DNA of 34,044 bases. It comes from Parasporobacterium sp. (GTDB lineage Bacteria > Bacillota > Clostridia > Lachnospirales > Lachnospiraceae). The translations under genes were made by a program, and so were the position numbers. The stretch is from NCBI GenBank assembly GCA_017515535.1, contig JAFWFQ010000034.1, positions 1-34,044 on the forward strand, read 5' to 3'. Under the pieces are notes generated by a model that saw only the letters and a program-made list of their open reading frames with translations, was not told the origin of the DNA and searched no databases. Shown here piece by piece: positions 31,240 through 34,044 of the stretch (the stretch's first letter is position 1; the number at the start of each line of letters is the position of its first letter).

Positions 31240-31275
31240 ACTAATACAATAATACAGTCGGGCGATTTGTTTTTT
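31215..31275 (+). terminator. Terminator-like long hairpin overlapping the operator
   Basis: CAAATCG (31215–31221) pairs with CGATTTG (31263–31269), and the enclosed operator arms extend the stem to more than 20 bp with a few mismatches. Six Ts follow (31270–31275). It can end the thiT transcript; from the GntR promoter itself most of the hairpin would not be transcribed. Confidence 0.6.
31228..31257. promoter_or_regulatory. Palindromic operator, probably for the GntR regulator
   Basis: CTGTATTA (31228–31235) and TAATACAG (31250–31257) are perfect inverted arms of a 30-base dyad with 13 of 15 matching positions per half. It overlaps the −10 and lies about 80 bases before the GntR gene. YtrA-type regulators bind such A/T-rich dyads at their own promoters. 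Confidence 0.65.
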
Positions 31276-31334
31276 ATGGATCGCATTATGAGAAAACCGA
31301 TAAGGTTTTCTGAATCATAACAAGGAGGAAATGA

Positions 31335-31697
31335 ATGGGATGGAATCTTGACAAAAAGCGGCCATTATGTCCCCAGATTTGTGAGCAGATTTGCGTCCTG
31401 ATCGCAAAAGGCGAACTAAAGCCCGGAGAACGGCTGATGTCAGTCCGGGATGTTGCTGTCAGTGCCTCGGTCAATCCGAACACGGTACAGAAATCGTTTG
31501 AACAGTTAGAGCAGAGAGGAGTGATCTACTCCAAGAGAGGTTCCGGATGGTATGTCTCCGAAACGGAAACGACTGCGGAAGGCGTAAGAGGAGAACTGAT
31601 CCGTTCGAAAACAGCTGCCTATATCAGGGATATGATGGCGCTCGGATTATCCAAAGAAGATATTCAAAAATATGTAAAGGAGTTTAATCATGAGTGA
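31335..31697 (+). CDS. GntR-family transcriptional regulator, YtrA subfamily
   Basis: 120 residues: an N-terminal winged helix (about 10–75; QICEQICVLIAKGELKPGERLMSVRDVA and NPNTVQKSFEQLEQRGVIYSKRGSGWYV) and a very short C-terminal helical tail (about 80–120) for dimerisation. The absence of a large effector domain defines the YtrA group, whose members autoregulate ABC transporter operons, often responding to cell-envelope stress. ATG at 31335 follows AAGGAGG by six bases. Its end overlaps the ABC ATPase start by eight bases. A palindromic operator lies at 31228–31257. Confidence 0.92.
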   Translation: MGWNLDKKRPLCPQICEQICVLIAKGELKPGERLMSVRDVAVSASVNPNTVQKSFEQLEQRGVIYSKRGSGWYVSETETTAEGVRGELIRSKTAAYIRDMMALGLSKEDIQKYVKEFNHE

Positions 31698-32388
31698 AAT
31701 ACTTAGGTGTGAAAATCTGACAAAGCGTTTTGGCCAGACGATCGCATTAGATGGTCTTTCCCTTTTAGTCGGAAGCGGGAAAATCATCGGTCTTCTCGGG
31801 CCGAATGGAGCCGGGAAAACGACTCTGATCAAAATCGCCTGCGGCTTATTAACGCCGACGTCGGGAAATGTATATATTGAGGGAGAAAAACCGGGAGTCC
31901 GTTCGAAATCGATCGTAAGCTACCTTCCGGATGTGGAGCATTTATATCATTGGATGACGGTTGAACAGATTGTCCTGATGTTCCGTGATTTTTATGAGGA
32001 TTTCCGGCCGGACCTGGCTTATGAAATGCTTGCAAGACTCGGAATCGACCGGAAGGCAAGACTTAAGACTTTGTCAAAAGGAAACAAGGAGAAGATGTCT
32101 CTGATCCTGGTTATGAGCCGGAACGCAAAGCTTTATGTTCTTGATGAACCGATCGCGGGAGTCGATCCTGCGACCAGAGATTATATTATCAGCACGATCC
32201 TGAATAACTATAACCCGGATTCTTCGGTCCTGATCTCGACTCATCTGATCTCCGATATCGAGACCGTGCTCGATGAGGTCATTTTTATTAAGGACGGACG
32301 CACCGTTCTCCATGGCAGCGTTGATTGGATCCGTCAGCAGTACGGAAAATCCGTAGATGAACTTTTCAGGGAGGTGTTCGCATGGTAG
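31690..32388 (+). CDS. ABC transporter ATP-binding protein (YtrB-like)
   Basis: 232 residues with Walker A GPNGAGKTT (37–45), Q-loop region SYLPDVEHLYHWMTVE, an ABC signature in the variant form LSKGNKEKMSL (LSGGQ-equivalent), Walker B YVLDEPIAGVD and the switch His in STHLISD. The signature variant is common in the YtrB/CcmA-like exporters of GntR-controlled operons. It overlaps the regulator by eight bases and the permease by seven, so the three are made together. The cargo is unknown. Confidence 0.92.
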   Translation: MSEILRCENLTKRFGQTIALDGLSLLVGSGKIIGLLGPNGAGKTTLIKIACGLLTPTSGNVYIEGEKPGVRSKSIVSYLPDVEHLYHWMTVEQIVLMFRDFYEDFRPDLAYEMLARLGIDRKARLKTLSKGNKEKMSLILVMSRNAKLYVLDEPIAGVDPATRDYIISTILNNYNPDSSVLISTHLISDIETVLDEVIFIKDGRTVLHGSVDWIRQQYGKSVDELFREVFAW

Positions 32389-33206
32389 GGAAATTAATGA
32401 AATATGATTTTATGTCTTTCTTCCGGCTGCTTCTTCCGGTCCAGCTGATCATTATCGGCATCGCCGCAATCAACCGGATCATCCAGATTTTTGAATCGAG
32501 CGATACAAGTGCTTACCATATTGCTTTTGTATCTTCCATCGTTTTACTGGTCATCTCATGCCTCGTCGCACTGGTCATGACGGTCGTGATCGCCATTGTC
32601 CGTTTTTATCAGGGCTTATATTCGAAGGAAGGATACTTAAGTCATACGCTTCCGGTTACTCCGGCTCAGCATATACTGTCCAAATTACTGGTCTCGGTTA
32701 TTTTTGAGATCGGAACTGTTTTTTCAATCTTTCTCGCATTGAATGTTGCACTCGGCGGGGAAGTCGCACTGGAGTTATATAAAGCAGGATTCTTCCTGTT
32801 TGGGAAAGCATTTGGCTTATATCATGTTCATGTCATTCTGTTTATTATTGAGTTAGTTCTGGGGCTTCTGACACAGGCGGCAACCTTCCTTCTGACCCTT
32901 TATTTCTGCATCTCGATCGGGCAGCTGGCAAACAGGAGAAAAATCCTTCTTGCTTTCGGAGTCTTTTTCGGGTTGTATGTTGCCGTTCAGATCCTTCTTA
33001 CCATTTTTATTATTCTCGGAATCGCATTATCTTCGAATCCGGGATGGCTCGATTTTCTGGAGCGGATCGTTGATTGGGCTTCCAAGCATCTGATCGCATG
33101 GATCCATATCATAGCCTGGATCAGCATCATCTTGAATGCGGTAATCGGCTTTGTCTTTTTCCTTGTTTCGAAAACGATCATGACAAAGCGGCTGAACCTG
33201 AACTGA
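32382..33206 (+). CDS. ABC transporter permease
   Basis: 274 residues with about six membrane segments (roughly 17–33, 48–75, 105–122, 146–176, 184–212, 236–262). The loop SKEGYLSHTLPVTPAQHILSK between the second and third is typical of ABC-2-like permeases of the bacitracin/lantibiotic-type and YtrC-like systems. No enzymatic domain is present. It overlaps the ATPase gene and is followed after 19 bases by a lipoprotein gene. Confidence 0.87.
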   Translation: MVGKLMKYDFMSFFRLLLPVQLIIIGIAAINRIIQIFESSDTSAYHIAFVSSIVLLVISCLVALVMTVVIAIVRFYQGLYSKEGYLSHTLPVTPAQHILSKLLVSVIFEIGTVFSIFLALNVALGGEVALELYKAGFFLFGKAFGLYHVHVILFIIELVLGLLTQAATFLLTLYFCISIGQLANRRKILLAFGVFFGLYVAVQILLTIFIILGIALSSNPGWLDFLERIVDWASKHLIAWIHIIAWISIILNAVIGFVFFLVSKTIMTKRLNLN

Positions 33207-33225
33207 CGGAAGGAGGGAGCAGAAT

Positions 33226-34044
33226 ATGAAAAAACAAATCAAAGCAATCCTTTTAGCCGGTATTCTTGCTGTCAGTGTTCTTTCTCTTTGTTCCTGCAAA
33301 CAGCTGGATGAGGCGAAGAATAACCATGGGATTTATCTCGATTCCGGAAAAATAACCGTCGGATTCCGGGGAGAAACTTATACCCGGATCGAGACCGGTC
33401 TGGAAAACAAGCATTATTATGATTCGGATGAGGCAGTAGCCGGTTTTATTCAACGGGATACGAACGGCGTCTATCTCACAGAAAAAAACATTCCGGTATT
33501 GCTTAAAGATGTCTATGGTGACAGAGTGGATTATTTTGCAGGTGATGAGGTTTCTCCGGTGATCCTTTCCGTCTATGGATATGATGAGGATAAGGGTTCT
33601 TACCAGACCTATTACTGCCGTGACGATAAAGCAGAGGAAATCAAGGATGTCCTAAAAAACAAAAAGTTAGACCAATTCTTTTTTTCCTACGGGGGCTGGG
33701 ATGAGTACCTTGATAATTTTGAAACAATCACGGTAGTTTTAGATCCGCAGATGACGGATGCTATTCATGAGTCACTCGACAGAAGGTTTGATCCGGAAAC
33801 GGACTACAAAGACTTTTGGGATATCCCGAATACAGACAGAAACTATCTTGTTGTTGAAGCCTGTGATAAGGATCAGATCCTGACAGACGGTAAGCCGTAT
33901 ATGATCGTCCGGACACTTGGAACGAAACCTTCGTATTATGTTGCGGTTTCCGATTCGAAAGAAGAACAAGGAGTCCCGCTGATTAATGTTGAATGGCGAA
34001 AGATCCCGAAACAGGAAACGGAAGCCTTCGAGCAGTTATTCAGT
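33226..34044 (+). CDS. Putative lipoprotein of the GntR–ABC operon, cut by the window edge
   Basis: The frame opens at ATG 33226 after AAGGAGGG and has no stop to the right edge (273 codons). It begins with a lipoprotein signal: MKKQIKAILLAGILAVSVLS then LCSC, with Cys24 as the likely lipidation site. The rest is mostly hydrophilic and rich in Asp, Tyr and Lys (GVYLTEKNIPVLLKDVYGD, DYFAGDEVSPVILSVYGYDE). I do not recognise a family. Position suggests an accessory or sensing part of the ABC system. Confidence 0.85.
   Translation, partial: MKKQIKAILLAGILAVSVLSLCSCKQLDEAKNNHGIYLDSGKITVGFRGETYTRIETGLENKHYYDSDEAVAGFIQRDTNGVYLTEKNIPVLLKDVYGDRVDYFAGDEVSPVILSVYGYDEDKGSYQTYYCRDDKAEEIKDVLKNKKLDQFFFSYGGWDEYLDNFETITVVLDPQMTDAIHESLDRRFDPETDYKDFWDIPNTDRNYLVVEACDKDQILTDGKPYMIVRTLGTKPSYYVAVSDSKEEQGVPLINVEWRKIPKQETEAFEQLFS

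Noticed and set aside
1..34044. CRISPR array, tRNA, rRNA, IS element or prophage
   Set aside because: No spaced direct repeats, cloverleaf genes, transposases or integrases were found on either strand.

Overview
The window looks like a chromosomal segment of a low-to-mid GC Firmicute of class Clostridia, probably Lachnospiraceae-like. The evidence is a GlgC/GlgD glycogen operon, a yaaO–(tmk)–holB–yaaT–yabB–rsmI type housekeeping cluster, ThiT under a TPP riboswitch, a YtrA-type GntR/ABC operon, strong AGGAGG-type ribosome binding sites and standard-code stops. No phage, IS element, CRISPR array, tRNA or rRNA was seen. The assignment rests on gene content only.

Layout. (1) 1–5833, minus strand: glycogen operon glgB–glgP–glgC–glgD, running off the left edge. 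glgC is split by a one-base deficit in an A5 run. (2) 5989–17931, plus strand: thirteen closely packed genes. These are a membrane-anchored EndA-type nuclease, nnrD, an Orn/Lys/Arg decarboxylase, a guanylate-kinase-like protein, holB, ricT, trmN6, rsmI, deoD, a PlsC-like acyltransferase, an acyl carrier protein, an RlmD-type rRNA methyltransferase, a two-TM K+ channel and a ClC protein. Many neighbours overlap by 4–22 bases, and an internal promoter sits exactly in front of holB. (3) 17976–19903, minus: an AGCS sodium:amino-acid symporter behind a tandem glycine riboswitch and terminator. (4) 19960–23538, minus: ylmH, then a 903-residue protein that joins a TetM/EF-G-like GTPase to a C-terminal YacP/Rae1-type NYN nuclease domain. 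(5) 23644–28715: an aldo/keto reductase with ferredoxin-like clusters, a convergent DUF815 ATPase, then ywaF-like, histidine phosphatase and threonine aldolase genes. (6) 28731–28984: a 254-base imperfect palindrome with a predicted three-way junction. (7) 29051–30163, minus: Ldh2/MDH2-family dehydrogenase. (8) 30263–31137: TPP riboswitch and thiT. (9) 31211–34044: a GntR (YtrA-type) regulator, ABC ATPase, permease and a lipoprotein cut by the right edge.

The most interesting item is the GTPase–nuclease fusion next to ylmH. Tet(M)-type GTPases bind the ribosome near the A site, Rae1 (YacP) cleaves mRNA in the A site, and YlmH is linked to ribosome-associated quality control. Together they suggest a ribosome-surveillance module that I cannot match to a described system. 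The second is the structured palindrome at 28731–28984. Others are the glgC frameshift, apparently leaderless promoters at holB and ylmH (and nearly so at the ywaF-like gene), an Asp-to-Asn change in DeoD, and a palindrome that could be both terminator and operator upstream of the GntR gene. All functional statements are from reading the sequence; no searches or folding programs were run.
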